Below are positions 27,635-36,411 of a stretch of 64,000 nt of DNA, piece by piece. Numbering within the stretch: position 1 is the first letter of the stretch; each line of letters opens with the position of its first letter. The translations under genes were made by a program, and so were the position numbers. The DNA is taken from the NCBI RefSeq assembly GCF_002153605.1, contig NZ_JOPG01000013.1, positions 1-64,000 on the forward strand, given 5' to 3'. The notes under the pieces are model-generated. The model had not been told where the DNA came from, searched no databases, and worked only from the letters and a program-made list of their open reading frames with translations. The DNA is from Acetobacter malorum (lineage in GTDB: Bacteria > Pseudomonadota > Alphaproteobacteria > Acetobacterales > Acetobacteraceae).

Positions 27635-28798
27635 ATGAAAACCGATCGTTCCTTCCTACCCAGACTGACTCTGGCACTTTTCCTCTCCTACCTGAGCGTG
27701 GCGTTGTCTCTGACAGCCGTGCCGGTGTACGTCATGTCCTGGCCGGGGTTCAGCAACGTGCTGGCCGGGCTGGCGGTGGGCATTCCGTTTCTCTCCACCA
27801 TTTTTACCCGCAATTATGCCGGGCAGATTGCCGATGCCTCGGGCGGCCACCGCTGCATGCGGCGTGGACTGGTGCTGTATGCGCTGGCGTGTGGGTTGTG
27901 CCTGCTTTCCACCCTGCCTGCTCTTCCGGCCTTTGGGCGGTATGGGGTGCTGATTGCCGGGCGACTTCTCCTGGGACTGGGTGAGAGCCTGTGCATTGTG
28001 GGCATGATGGGCTGGGGCATTGGTCTGGCCGGGCAGCCGCAGGCAGGCCGGGTGATGGCCTGGACCGGGGCCGCCATGTATGGCGCGTTTGCCGTGGGTG
28101 GGCCGGTCGGGCTGATTGTGTATCAGCACTTCAGTTTTGCCATACTGATGGCAGTCAGCGCAGCCCTGCCGCTGGTCGGGCTGGCGTTGATCAGCACCTT
28201 GCCCGCCGCCCCGCTGCATGCGGGCCATCGGGAACCGTTCTGGGCTATTCTGAACAAAATCCGCTGGCCGGGGCTGGCTGTGGCCTTGCAGGGCGTGGGG
28301 TTTGCGGCCCTTGGGGCTTTTCTCTCCCTCCGCTTTTTGCAGGCCGGATGGGCTTATGCTGGATGGGGGCTAACCTGCTTTGGCGCGGCCTTTGTGGCCA
28401 TGCGTCTGCTGTGCGGGCATCTGCCGGACCGCATTGGCGGGCTGAAAGTCGCCCTCCCTTCCCTGCTGCTGGAAGCCGCCGGACTGGCGTTGATCTGGGG
28501 CGCGCACTCTCCCTACGTCGCGCTGGTGGGCGCATTTCTGACCGGGGCTGGCTGTTCCATGGTCTACCCCTCGCTGGGGGTGGAAGTGGTGAATCTGGTG
28601 CCTGCCCCCATGCGCAGCACAGCGCTGGGCGGGTTTTCCGCGTTTCAGGATCTGGCCTATGCCGCCACCGGGCCGCTGGCCGGATTTCTGGCCGACCGCA
28701 CCGGTTATGCCGACGTGTTTCTGCTGGGCAGTCTGTGCGCCATGCTGGGCGCCGGGCTTGTGTGCCTGCTGCTGGCACTTAAGCCTCAAAGGCGCTGA
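27635..28798 (+). CDS. MFS transporter, YhhS/YfcJ-like
   Basis: This 387-residue, twelve-helix permease resembles the E. coli YhhS/YfcJ (UPF0226) group. It has PVYVMSWPGFSNVLAGLAVG at helices 1-2, TRNYAGQIAD as the loop 2-3 motif, and GRLLLGLGESLCIVGMMGWG in helix 4. The substrate is unknown; relatives are linked to sugar or small-molecule export. The ATG at 27635 is used. Its last 13 bp overlap the 3' end of the convergent HIBCH-like gene. Confidence 0.86.
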   Translation: MKTDRSFLPRLTLALFLSYLSVALSLTAVPVYVMSWPGFSNVLAGLAVGIPFLSTIFTRNYAGQIADASGGHRCMRRGLVLYALACGLCLLSTLPALPAFGRYGVLIAGRLLLGLGESLCIVGMMGWGIGLAGQPQAGRVMAWTGAAMYGAFAVGGPVGLIVYQHFSFAILMAVSAALPLVGLALISTLPAAPLHAGHREPFWAILNKIRWPGLAVALQGVGFAALGAFLSLRFLQAGWAYAGWGLTCFGAAFVAMRLLCGHLPDRIGGLKVALPSLLLEAAGLALIWGAHSPYVALVGAFLTGAGCSMVYPSLGVEVVNLVPAPMRSTALGGFSAFQDLAYAATGPLAGFLADRTGYADVFLLGSLCAMLGAGLVCLLLALKPQRR

Positions 28799-29808
28799 AA
28801 GCAGCGGGCGACCTCATCCGGGTTGACCGCATCCAACGTGCCGGGCTGCCAGCGCGGTGCGTTGTCCTTGTCGATCAACTTTGCGCGTACGCCTTCCAGA
28901 AAATCCGGGCGATGCATCAGATGGCCGACCAGTGTGGTTTCCTGCGCAAAGGTATCATCCAGTGTCTCCAGCGTACGCGCCCGGTGCCATGCTGCCCATG
29001 TGACCTGAAGAGAAAACGGGCACAGGCGGGAGAGGGCTTCAATATCCTGCCGGGCTTCTTCACTGCCGTCGGCTTCCAGATTTTGCAGGACCTGCGCCAG
29101 ATCGGGCGCATTGTAGCACGCGTCCAGCGAAGGTTCCGGGGCGAGCGGAACAGGCTGGGCCAGAGCAGCCAGCAAGTCCGGCACCGGCTGAGTGACGATC
29201 TGCCTAACAAGATCTGGCAGGCTTTCTGACGGCAGCAGGTAATCCGCAAACCCATTCTGCACCGCCTGCGCCCCGTTCATCCGCTCGCCCAGCAGTGCCA
29301 GCCGCAGGCCGGAGAGGCCGGGCATCTGGGCGAGAAGCCATGAACCCCCGGCATCCGGCGTAATGCCAATGCCCGTTTCCGGCATGGCCAGCACGGAGCG
29401 CTCCGTGACCACCCGATACGGCACATGCCCGCCCAGCCCGATGCCGCCACCCATGGCAATGCCATCCAGCAGCGAGACAATCGGTTTGGAATACGCCGCA
29501 ATCTGCTGCATGACGCCATACACACGGGTAATTTTCCGCACCCCGGCCTCTGGCCCCTTCACACGGATCAGATCACTCAAAGCACGCAGGTCTCCACCGG
29601 AGCAAAAGGCGCGCGGGCTTGTGCTATCCAGCAGGAGCAGCGTGATCTCCGGGTCCTCTTCCCACGCCTCCAGCACGCGGGCGATGCCCTCCGCCATTTC
29701 CAGATCAACTGCATTGAGCTTGGCTGGCCGGTCCAGCCGGATGCGGCCCACGGGCCCCATACGCTCTGTTTTGACGGTCGGTGTGCCGGAAAGGAGGGCT
29801 TCGGTCAT
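28786..29808 (-). CDS. enoyl-CoA hydratase/isomerase family, 3-hydroxyisobutyryl-CoA hydrolase-like
   Basis: The 340-residue protein has the crotonase fold with oxyanion-hole motif AFCSGGDLRAL (residues 67-77), GGGIGLGGH (120-128), and the acidic pair Glu144 in MPETGIG and Asp152 in TPDAGG. These mark 3-hydroxyisobutyryl-CoA hydrolases of valine degradation. The C-terminal extension with WAAWHRAR and a final FLEGVRAKLIDKDNAPRW is also typical. The ATG at 29808 has AGAGGAA upstream; the much longer open frame 5' of it is antisense to the flavin reductase. No other valine-degradation genes lie nearby. Confidence 0.9.
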   Translation of the reverse strand: MTEALLSGTPTVKTERMGPVGRIRLDRPAKLNAVDLEMAEGIARVLEAWEEDPEITLLLLDSTSPRAFCSGGDLRALSDLIRVKGPEAGVRKITRVYGVMQQIAAYSKPIVSLLDGIAMGGGIGLGGHVPYRVVTERSVLAMPETGIGITPDAGGSWLLAQMPGLSGLRLALLGERMNGAQAVQNGFADYLLPSESLPDLVRQIVTQPVPDLLAALAQPVPLAPEPSLDACYNAPDLAQVLQNLEADGSEEARQDIEALSRLCPFSLQVTWAAWHRARTLETLDDTFAQETTLVGHLMHRPDFLEGVRAKLIDKDNAPRWQPGTLDAVNPDEVARCFQRL

Positions 29809-29868
29809 TGCTTTCCTCTTATATTCATGCACAAAACACTGCGTCTGGAGTGGGATGAAGGAGAGCAG

Positions 29869-30363
29869 ATGTTGGCGCTGGAAACCAGTACCTTCCGCAA
29901 CGCAATGGCCAGACTTGGTGCTGCTGTTAATATTGTGACGACTGGAACGCGGGAAGACCCCGTGGGGTTTACTGCCTCCGCCGTCTGCTCCGTGACGGAC
30001 ACCCCGCCGACCCTGCTGGTCTGCCTGAACCGTGCGAGCCGTGCGCGTGAGGCCTTTGTGATGGGCGGCCCGCTGTGCGTGAACGTGCTTTCCGGCACGC
30101 AGCAGGCGCTGTCCAACCATTTTGCCAGCCCCAATACCATGGCGGAACGCTTTGCCACCGGGCACTGGACCACTCTGGCCACCGGCGCGCCGGTGCTGGA
30201 AGAGGCCGTGGCCACCTTTGACTGCCGGATTAGCCAGATTGTGGAAGTGGGCACGCATAGTGTGCTATTTGGGGTGGTTGAAGCCCTGCGCATTCATGAA
30301 ACGGCGGGTGGGCTTGTCTATTTCAACCGCGCCTATCATGCCCTGCCGCATACGGCGCCTTAA
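29869..30363 (+). CDS. flavin reductase domain protein (HpaC/RutF-like)
   Basis: This 164-residue protein reduces FMN or FAD with NAD(P)H to feed a two-component monooxygenase. The family signs are FRNAMARLGAAVNIVTTG at the start, GFTASAVCSVTDTPPTLLVCLNR, and GPLCVNVLSGTQQ. The length is typical. The ATG at 29869 has GGAGA eight bases upstream and is preferred to one at 29827, which has none. No monooxygenase partner is adjacent, so its partner is unknown. A 44-residue membrane protein follows after 19 bp and is probably co-transcribed. Confidence 0.88.
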   Translation: MLALETSTFRNAMARLGAAVNIVTTGTREDPVGFTASAVCSVTDTPPTLLVCLNRASRAREAFVMGGPLCVNVLSGTQQALSNHFASPNTMAERFATGHWTTLATGAPVLEEAVATFDCRISQIVEVGTHSVLFGVVEALRIHETAGGLVYFNRAYHALPHTAP

Positions 30364-30382
30364 TCTGACAGGACCCTGACCC

Positions 30383-30517
30383 ATGGCCCCTCGCCCCAAA
30401 ATGGAACATGAAGATGACGTGCCGGTCATTACCGTTCGCACGCTGATTATCATCCATGTCTGTCTGGCTCTGTTCATACTGCTGTGGGGCTGGCTGGACT
30501 GGTCTTTGCCGCAGTAA
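30383..30517 (+). CDS. 44-residue single-span membrane protein
   Basis: This short frame reads through an acidic, Pro-containing N-terminus (MAPRPKMEHEDDVPV) into one hydrophobic helix of about 20 residues, then WGWLDWSLPQ. AGGA lies 8 bases before the ATG. It follows the flavin reductase by 19 bp and is directly succeeded by a terminator, so it looks like the last gene of that operon. No homologue is recognised. The strong ribosome site, hydrophobic pattern and exact fit between the upstream stop and the terminator support a real gene. Confidence 0.65.
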   Translation: MAPRPKMEHEDDVPVITVRTLIIIHVCLALFILLWGWLDWSLPQ

Positions 30518-30524
30518 TTTTTGA

Positions 30525-30552
30525 GGAGGGTGGCCTATTACCCTCCCTTTTT
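30525..30552 (+). terminator. intrinsic terminator after flavin reductase operon
   Basis: GGAGGGT (30525-30531) pairs with ACCCTCC (30540-30546) around an eight-base loop, followed by CTTTTTG. Confidence 0.85.
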
Positions 30553-30926
30553 GTAAAAAATTTCCAAACTCAACGAATTTTTGAGACCTCAGATCCTTCC
30601 GAGTCGGGCATAGCACCTGATAAAACCATTCCATTTCAAAGCGTTATGAATTGTATGCGTGCGGAATAATTTATTCATACCCAAACTGAAATAAACATAT
30701 TTCCGTCATATATTAATTAACAGAAATGTTTCCATTTATTCACAGCGCTACAGCTTCCAAGACAATCAGACAATTTCCCCACTATGAATTATACAGTTAT
30801 TGATTAATTTAAGTTAATATATTCGTTAAACGACTCTGTTTTGGTTGCTTTAACATTTTCTGAGTTATAAATATTTCTTCCTAAATATCCCGGTCATTCA
30901 ATCAGGATATTTAGGAGAAGTTAATT
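30553..30926. promoter_or_regulatory. AT-rich leader of the adhesin gene
   Basis: These 374 bp are markedly AT-rich compared with the surrounding genes and should hold the adhesin promoter. The final bases carry AGGAG eight bases before the ATG at 30927. No gene or RNA element was recognised. Confidence 0.5.
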
Positions 30927-33611
30927 ATGGCAACAAGAGAAACCGATTACGTCACCTCCGGCCAGACCCTCACAAGCGGTCAGGTCGCTAATGGACACGA
31001 TCTGGTCGTCCAGGATGGCGGGACAGCAAATAATATTGAAGTCCTTAACGGCGCAAATATGGCCGTTTCTTCAGGTGGTTTAGCCTCCTCAGTTATTATT
31101 TCCGGCGTAGCTGGCCTTGGGGTACAGGGTACTACTTACTCCGTTACCATCGAGAATGGCGCTGTTATAGACGTTCAGGCAGGCGGTTCTGCCGTGACCA
31201 CCACCATTCTGAGTGGTGGCGAAGGATACGTAGAAGGCGGCGGCACATTTGATAGCGGCACGGTTTCCGGCGTTCTGAATTTTTCGGCGGGTGCTTCTGG
31301 CACGAGCAATACTGTTGACGCGGGCGGGCTTCTCAGCCTCGGAGGCGGCAGCAGCGCAGCCGTCATTGAAGAGACAACCATTAAAAGCGGTGGTTCTGCC
31401 ACAATTGATGTTTTTGGCAGCCTGAATGATGGCACCATTAGCAGTGGAGCCTCTGTCACGGTTGGCAGCAGCGGTACGTTTAACGGAACAACCGTTAACG
31501 GTACCGTCACCGTAATGTCTGATGGCATCAGCACCAATAATTTTTATGTCAGCGGTGGCACGCTGACTGTTTCTGGTGATGGGGTCTCTTTCAACGATTC
31601 ATTTGGTTCCAATGCGGTCGGGAACATTGTTTCCGGTTCTGCCGTGAATGCGAGCATCGGCTCAGACGGTCTTGTAAATGTCAGCCAGTCCGGCCTCCTG
31701 AATGCTTCCACTATCGTAGCCGGTGGTTCCGCAGTTATTACCAGCAGGGGCACCATTGAAAACAGCACCATCAGTGGTGGCACGGTTATCCTGTCCGGCG
31801 ATAATGGGCTGGCAAAATCAACAAATAATGATTACCTCTCTGGTGCTGTTGTCAGCGTTAACGGCGCTAATATCCTGACCGGAGATACGATCGAAAACGG
31901 TGCAACTGCCACTCTCCAGAACAACGCTTACGCGACCGACGTAACCATTAATGGTCACATGACGCTGGACGATTCTTACGGCGCGGATACGGTTGTAGGA
32001 AATGGCGGTCAGCTCGATGCGCAGAATCAGTCCACTATCGTTTCACTCAGCGTACCTGGTGGAACCGCTAACCTCGCGTCCGGCACAACAGTCTCCGGCA
32101 TGGCAGTATGGGATAACGGCATCGTAAATGTTGCCTCGGGTGCCACTCTCATCAGTGATCCTGACGCCCCGACCCCCTACGTCACGGTCAGCAGTGGCGG
32201 GACCGCCATTCTCCAGAATGGTGCAATAATCAGCGGCACTGTGAATGTGGAAGATGGTGGGCACATCACCATTCCGACCAATGCTGGCGGCACGATTGAT
32301 CTGCAGGGCAACACCAATGTGGGCCTCACCATTTCCGGTACCGGCTCCGTCAACACAGTGATCAGCGGCTTTAATGGCACAGCTGCCGGCAATTCTGACG
32401 GCATTACGCTGACCAATGTCAAAGCAGCTGATATTGCCACCGTGACTTACCCGGATGCAGACCATGTCCTCCTGACGATGAAGGACAATTCATCCGTCGA
32501 ACTGAACATCATCGGTGCGGAAAAGGCAGGGTATACTCTGGTGCCGGCGAGCGATGGCACGCTGATTTATGAAGTTTGCTTCCTTGATGGCAGCATGATC
32601 AGCACGCCGGACGGCGATGTCGCTGTGGAAACGCTCCGTGCAGGGGATGCTGTCGTGGCTTACGTCAACGGTCAGCCAGCAACCCGCCGCGTAGTCTGGG
32701 CGGGCAAAGCGCACGGCACAGTACGGCCTGAACTGGCAGATGATGAAGCCGGTTATCCAGTGCGCATTCTGAAAAATGCCATTGCAGACGGCGTGCCTTA
32801 CAAAGACATGCTGATTACCGCAGAACATTGCCTGTTCCTGAATGGCAAGTTTGTTCCGGCTCGTATGCTGGTTAATGGTGGTTCCATTTTCTACGACACC
32901 TCCATTACCTCTTACGATTACTACCATATCGAAACGGAAGAGCACTCCGTCATCATGGCCGATGGCATGCTGACAGAAAGCTATCTGGATACAGGGAACC
33001 GTTCTGCATTCCGTCAGGAAGGTGACGTGGCTGTTCTGCGCCGTGCGGCCGTACGCAGCTGGAGCGAAGATGCAGCCGCGCCGCTGTGTGTGGAACGCGC
33101 TTTTGTTGAACCGCTGTTTCACGCCATTGCTGAACGTCAGACCGGCACCAGTCAGACGGCATCTGCAACCACGCACGACGCAGACCTGCATCTGGTGACA
33201 AAAAGCGGTGCTGTTATCCGCCCGATGCGTCACACCGGTCAGCAGTTCAGCTTCATGCTGCCGCCGGGCACGGAAAGCGTGCGGATTGTCTCCCGCGCCA
33301 GCCGCATGACTGACACGGTGGGGCCGTTTGTGGATGATCGCCGTATGTTGGGCGTGGCTGTTGCTGACGTTATGTTTGTCACTGCAAATCAGAACGTTGA
33401 CATCATCGCTCATCTTCAGGCTGAAAAGCCGGCTGGCTGGCATGCAGCTGAAGCAGCCGATTACGCCTGGACCAATGGTGATGCGGTTCTTCCGCTGGGT
33501 AACCTTCTGCAGGGTGGCAACATGGGTATTCTGACCCTGACCATTCAGGCCGCAGGTCCGTATCTGCTCCGTGACGAACGCAGCGCACACACCATCGCGC
33601 AGTCTGCCTGA
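30927..33611 (+). CDS. strand-loop-strand repeat adhesin with C-terminal Hint domain
   Basis: The 894-residue protein has two parts. Residues 10 to about 530 are built of short Gly/Ser/Thr/Asn-rich units of 15-25 residues (for example VVQDGGTANNIEVLNG) as in AIDA-type passenger repeats, predicted to form a beta-helix. Residues from Cys551 (CFLDGSMISTPDG) to about 690 form a Hint_2 domain, with the block-B motif TAEH at 631-634 and KFVPARMLVNGGSI. A further 200 residues of beta-rich sequence end the protein. There is no N-terminal signal peptide and no autotransporter barrel, so export is probably type I or undefined. The Hint domain may self-cleave. Hint/adhesin fusions recur in Acetobacteraceae. 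Confidence 0.88.
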   Translation: MATRETDYVTSGQTLTSGQVANGHDLVVQDGGTANNIEVLNGANMAVSSGGLASSVIISGVAGLGVQGTTYSVTIENGAVIDVQAGGSAVTTTILSGGEGYVEGGGTFDSGTVSGVLNFSAGASGTSNTVDAGGLLSLGGGSSAAVIEETTIKSGGSATIDVFGSLNDGTISSGASVTVGSSGTFNGTTVNGTVTVMSDGISTNNFYVSGGTLTVSGDGVSFNDSFGSNAVGNIVSGSAVNASIGSDGLVNVSQSGLLNASTIVAGGSAVITSRGTIENSTISGGTVILSGDNGLAKSTNNDYLSGAVVSVNGANILTGDTIENGATATLQNNAYATDVTINGHMTLDDSYGADTVVGNGGQLDAQNQSTIVSLSVPGGTANLASGTTVSGMAVWDNGIVNVASGATLISDPDAPTPYVTVSSGGTAILQNGAIISGTVNVEDGGHITIPTNAGGTIDLQGNTNVGLTISGTGSVNTVISGFNGTAAGNSDGITLTNVKAADIATVTYPDADHVLLTMKDNSSVELNIIGAEKAGYTLVPASDGTLIYEVCFLDGSMISTPDGDVAVETLRAGDAVVAYVNGQPATRRVVWAGKAHGTVRPELADDEAGYPVRILKNAIADGVPYKDMLITAEHCLFLNGKFVPARMLVNGGSIFYDTSITSYDYYHIETEEHSVIMADGMLTESYLDTGNRSAFRQEGDVAVLRRAAVRSWSEDAAAPLCVERAFVEPLFHAIAERQTGTSQTASATTHDADLHLVTKSGAVIRPMRHTGQQFSFMLPPGTESVRIVSRASRMTDTVGPFVDDRRMLGVAVADVMFVTANQNVDIIAHLQAEKPAGWHAAEAADYAWTNGDAVLPLGNLLQGGNMGILTLTIQAAGPYLLRDERSAHTIAQSA

Positions 33612-33643
33612 TTTTTTACACGCAAGACTGACGATTTCTAAGG

Positions 33644-33676
33644 CAGGCCCCGCTCTTTGAGTGGGGCCTGTTTTTT
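33644..33676. terminator. intrinsic terminator after the adhesin gene
   Basis: CAGGCCCC (33644-33651) pairs with GGGGCCTG (33663-33670), with additional CTC/GAG pairing inside, and six T's follow on the plus strand. It may also serve the convergent znuB. Confidence 0.9.
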
Positions 33677-33691
33677 ATGGGGCTGATCTTT

Positions 33692-34486
33692 TCAGCGTGC
33701 CCGCAAACGCTGCGCCAGCCCGACCAGCAGAAAGCCCGCACCGCCCAGAAGGGCGATCCAGAAGGAGGTCGGGCAATCTGTGTACCATGACAAAATCAGC
33801 CCACCCCACGCTTCGGCCAGCGCCAGACCGGCGGCCGCGCCAAGCCCTGCCAGCGGGGACAAGCCCAGCCGCAGCACGGTCGCGGCCGGGGCCACCATGA
33901 GCGTGAAAACCAGCAGAACGCCGGTTATCTGGGCACATTCTGCCGTCGCAATCGCCACAAGCGCCAAAAACAGCACATCCAGCAACTGAAGCGGAACACC
34001 TTTGGCTTCCGCCATTTCCGGTTGCAGGGTGGCAAACAGCAGCGGGCGGGCCATGATGCCAAGCCCCAGCAGGCACCCGGCGGAAAGCAGCACCAGCCAG
34101 CCCAGCATACCGGGGCTGATGCCCAGAATATCCCCAAACAATAACGCCGTAGCCGCACTGGCCGAGCGGGTAAGCAGGTGCAGGAATAACGCCCCGACAC
34201 CCATCGCGACGGACAGCACAAGACCGATCATCACATCGCGCCCGGCCACGCGGTCTCCGGCCAGACCCATCAGAATACCGGCGGCCAGTGCGCCTCCGGC
34301 CAGTCCGGTCAGGGGAGAAAGACCGAGCATGAGTGCGCCGGTTGCTCCGGCAAACCCCACGTGAGAGAGCGCATGGCTGGCGAAGGTCTGCCCGCGTAGC
34401 ACCAGAAACCAGCCAACGGGGCCACACACCAGCGCCACCAGCAGCGCCGCCAGAAACGCCGTGCGCATGAAGTCATAATCAAGCAT
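33692..34486 (-). CDS. znuB: zinc ABC transporter permease ZnuB
   Basis: This 264-residue protein of the ABC-3 family has about eight membrane helices and begins MLDYDFMRTAFLAALL, as most ZnuB/MntB proteins do. SHALSHVGFAGATGALMLG and ECAQITGVLLVFTLMVAPAA are the usual conserved membrane and coupling regions. It forms the zinc import channel with ZnuC and ZnuA. The ATG at 34486 overlaps the znuC stop by 8 bp; an upstream ATG at 34510 with a close AGGA would add eight residues and cannot be excluded. Zinc specificity is inferred from the divergent zur and its box. Confidence 0.92.
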   Translation of the reverse strand: MLDYDFMRTAFLAALLVALVCGPVGWFLVLRGQTFASHALSHVGFAGATGALMLGLSPLTGLAGGALAAGILMGLAGDRVAGRDVMIGLVLSVAMGVGALFLHLLTRSASAATALLFGDILGISPGMLGWLVLLSAGCLLGLGIMARPLLFATLQPEMAEAKGVPLQLLDVLFLALVAIATAECAQITGVLLVFTLMVAPAATVLRLGLSPLAGLGAAAGLALAEAWGGLILSWYTDCPTSFWIALLGGAGFLLVGLAQRLRAR

Positions 34487-35309
34487 GCGCGCCGCACCCT
34501 CCGCAGTCATGTTCCTGCAAGGCTGAGCCGCCGCCTTCCGCCACCACAAACACGCGCCCTCCGGCCCGCACCACATCAACAGGCGCACCATACAGGGCCG
34601 TAAGCGCTTTGGTGGTAATCACCTCGTCCACCGTGCCGAGCAACGCCCTGCCTCGGGCCAGATAGAGCACATGGTCCATCAGGCCGAGCAGCGGATTGAT
34701 ATCGTGGGCAGACATCAGCACCGTCATGTTCCGGGCCCGTGCAAGAGTGTGAATCCGCTCCACCGTCTCCCGCATACGGGCGGGATCGAGACTGGCGAGA
34801 GGCTCATCCAGCAGTAGTACGGAAGGGTCATCCAGCAGCGTTTGCGCAAGCAGCAACCGCTGGCGTTCCCCACCGGACAGCGCGGCAACCGGCCTTTGCG
34901 CCAGATCCTGCGCATCGACCGCCGCAAGAGCAGCATCCACCGCCGCCCGTCCGGCGCGACCATACCAGGGCAGCCCCCAGCGTTGCCCGTGCAGAGCTGA
35001 GGCCACCATGCTCCAGCCGGTAAACTGGCCGCCTATCAGCTTGCGCATCTGCGGCATATAGCCCACGGACCGATGACCGCGCTGCACCGGCTGACCGTTG
35101 ATCTGCATGCTCCCCTGCACCGCCGGCTCCAGCCCCAGCAGCGCATGAAACAGGGTGGTTTTCCCTGCGCCATTAGCGCCCAGCACCCCGACAAAACTGC
35201 CCTGGGGGATCGCCAGACTGATCTGGCTCAGCACAACGCGGCCACCCCGCGCCAGCGTGACATCGTGCAAACGGATACTGTCGGGCGACGAAGACAAGAC
35301 GGCTGTCAT
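34479..35309 (-). CDS. znuC: zinc ABC transporter ATP-binding protein ZnuC
   Basis: The 276-residue ATPase has Walker A GANGAGKTTL, the signature LSGGERQRLLLAQ and Walker B VLLLDEPLASLD followed by the switch His in SAHDI. The C-terminal end is Cys/His-rich (EHDCGGCGAHA), which may sense or bind zinc. The ATG at 35309 overlaps the znuA stop as ATGA; a longer frame to 35372 lies inside znuA and is not needed. It powers zinc import with ZnuB and ZnuA. Confidence 0.93.
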   Translation of the reverse strand: MTAVLSSSPDSIRLHDVTLARGGRVVLSQISLAIPQGSFVGVLGANGAGKTTLFHALLGLEPAVQGSMQINGQPVQRGHRSVGYMPQMRKLIGGQFTGWSMVASALHGQRWGLPWYGRAGRAAVDAALAAVDAQDLAQRPVAALSGGERQRLLLAQTLLDDPSVLLLDEPLASLDPARMRETVERIHTLARARNMTVLMSAHDINPLLGLMDHVLYLARGRALLGTVDEVITTKALTALYGAPVDVVRAGGRVFVVAEGGGSALQEHDCGGCGAHA

Positions 35310-36184
35310 GGGGTCGGCTGGCCCAGCACCTGCGCCACCTGTGTCAGAATGCTGTGCATCCAGTCCTGCCAATGGGTATCGGGCGGCATGATCTCCCGCA
35401 CCGGCAGCACCGGCACTCCGGCGGTGTGCGCCTGCGCAATCAGCCGTTGCACAGAGGGGCGGTCCGCCTGAGCGTTATAAGCCACAAACCGCACGGCATG
35501 CTGGCGGATATCGGCATCAAACTGCGCTACGGAGGAAGCAGGCGGCTCCACATCATTCATGACAGCCACCTGAAAGGCCTGTTCTTTCATCACCAGACCG
35601 AGACTATCGGCCAACGGCGTAAAGACGGGTTCCGTGGCAGCCACAGGCTGACCCTGCACCTGCGCCCGCAGGGTGGTGACATGCTCCAGAACGCTCTGAA
35701 TAGCCGCCATGACGATCTTGCCACGTGCCTCATACGCACTGGCATGCTGCGGGTCCGCTGCCTGACAGGCTGCACTAAACCGGCTGACAAAGGCCGCAAC
35801 CGCGGGAAGATTATAGGCCAGATGGGCGTTATCGCCCTCATGCCAGCCGGTCCAGCCATCGGCTTTCACTACCGGCACCAGTGGCCCGCGCCGCGCCTGC
35901 ACCAGACGGTCCAGCCAGGCATCATACCCTGCCCCATTGGCCACTACGAGGCTGGCCTGCGCCACCAGCCGGGCATCTGCGGGGGTGGGTTCATACAGAT
36001 GCGGGTCGATGGTGGGTGTGTTCAGAAGAGAGGTGACGTGCATATCCGGTTCCGCCACCTGTGCCGCCAGATCCCCCCATGTATTTTCCGCAGCAACGAC
36101 CACAGGCGTTTCCGCCGCCGTAGCACAACCGGACCATACCCCGGCAAGCATCAGGCAAGACAAAACAGAAGCAGGAAAACGCAT
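35306..36184 (-). CDS. znuA: zinc ABC transporter substrate-binding protein ZnuA
   Basis: The 292-residue protein belongs to the cluster A-I (TroA/ZnuA) family of metal receptors. An N-terminal signal (MRFPASVLSCLMLAGVW) ends near a Cys, but the lipobox is poor, so a periplasmic form is likelier than a lipoprotein. Metal-ligand candidates are His in IDPHLYEPTP, His in DNAHLAYNLPAV and Asp near the C-terminus. The His-rich loop of many ZnuA proteins is missing. The ATG at 36184 has AAGGA eight bases upstream. It is the first gene of znuABC and faces zur across a Zur box. Confidence 0.88.
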   Translation of the reverse strand: MRFPASVLSCLMLAGVWSGCATAAETPVVVAAENTWGDLAAQVAEPDMHVTSLLNTPTIDPHLYEPTPADARLVAQASLVVANGAGYDAWLDRLVQARRGPLVPVVKADGWTGWHEGDNAHLAYNLPAVAAFVSRFSAACQAADPQHASAYEARGKIVMAAIQSVLEHVTTLRAQVQGQPVAATEPVFTPLADSLGLVMKEQAFQVAVMNDVEPPASSVAQFDADIRQHAVRFVAYNAQADRPSVQRLIAQAHTAGVPVLPVREIMPPDTHWQDWMHSILTQVAQVLGQPTP

Positions 36185-36260
36185 CAGGCTGATCCTTGTC
36201 GATCGGCTGTTCACAGAGACGGCGTGGAGCGGCAAACGAGTCCTCTGACCACCAGCCGGG

Positions 36261-36283
36261 TGAACGTGATATTATAACATGAC
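36261..36283. promoter_or_regulatory. Zur box between znuA and zur
   Basis: A 23-base imperfect palindrome has right half TATAACATGAC and left half TGAACGTGATA around a central T. It fits the Zur consensus (GAAATGTTATA-N-TATAACATTTC) well, matching 9 of 11 positions on the right and 7 of 11 on the left. It lies 77 bp from the znuA start, so it can control both divergent units. Confidence 0.75.
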
Positions 36284-36411
36284 GGATTTGACCAGAACCC
36301 GAAGGGCTGGTCTGTTTTGCGTTCACTCTCTGGCAGGCGTAAGATAGATGCGCTCCCAAGGCCGGACTGGAGACAAACCGTGATTTCTGCCGCGCAAACT
36401 GTAGTGACCGC

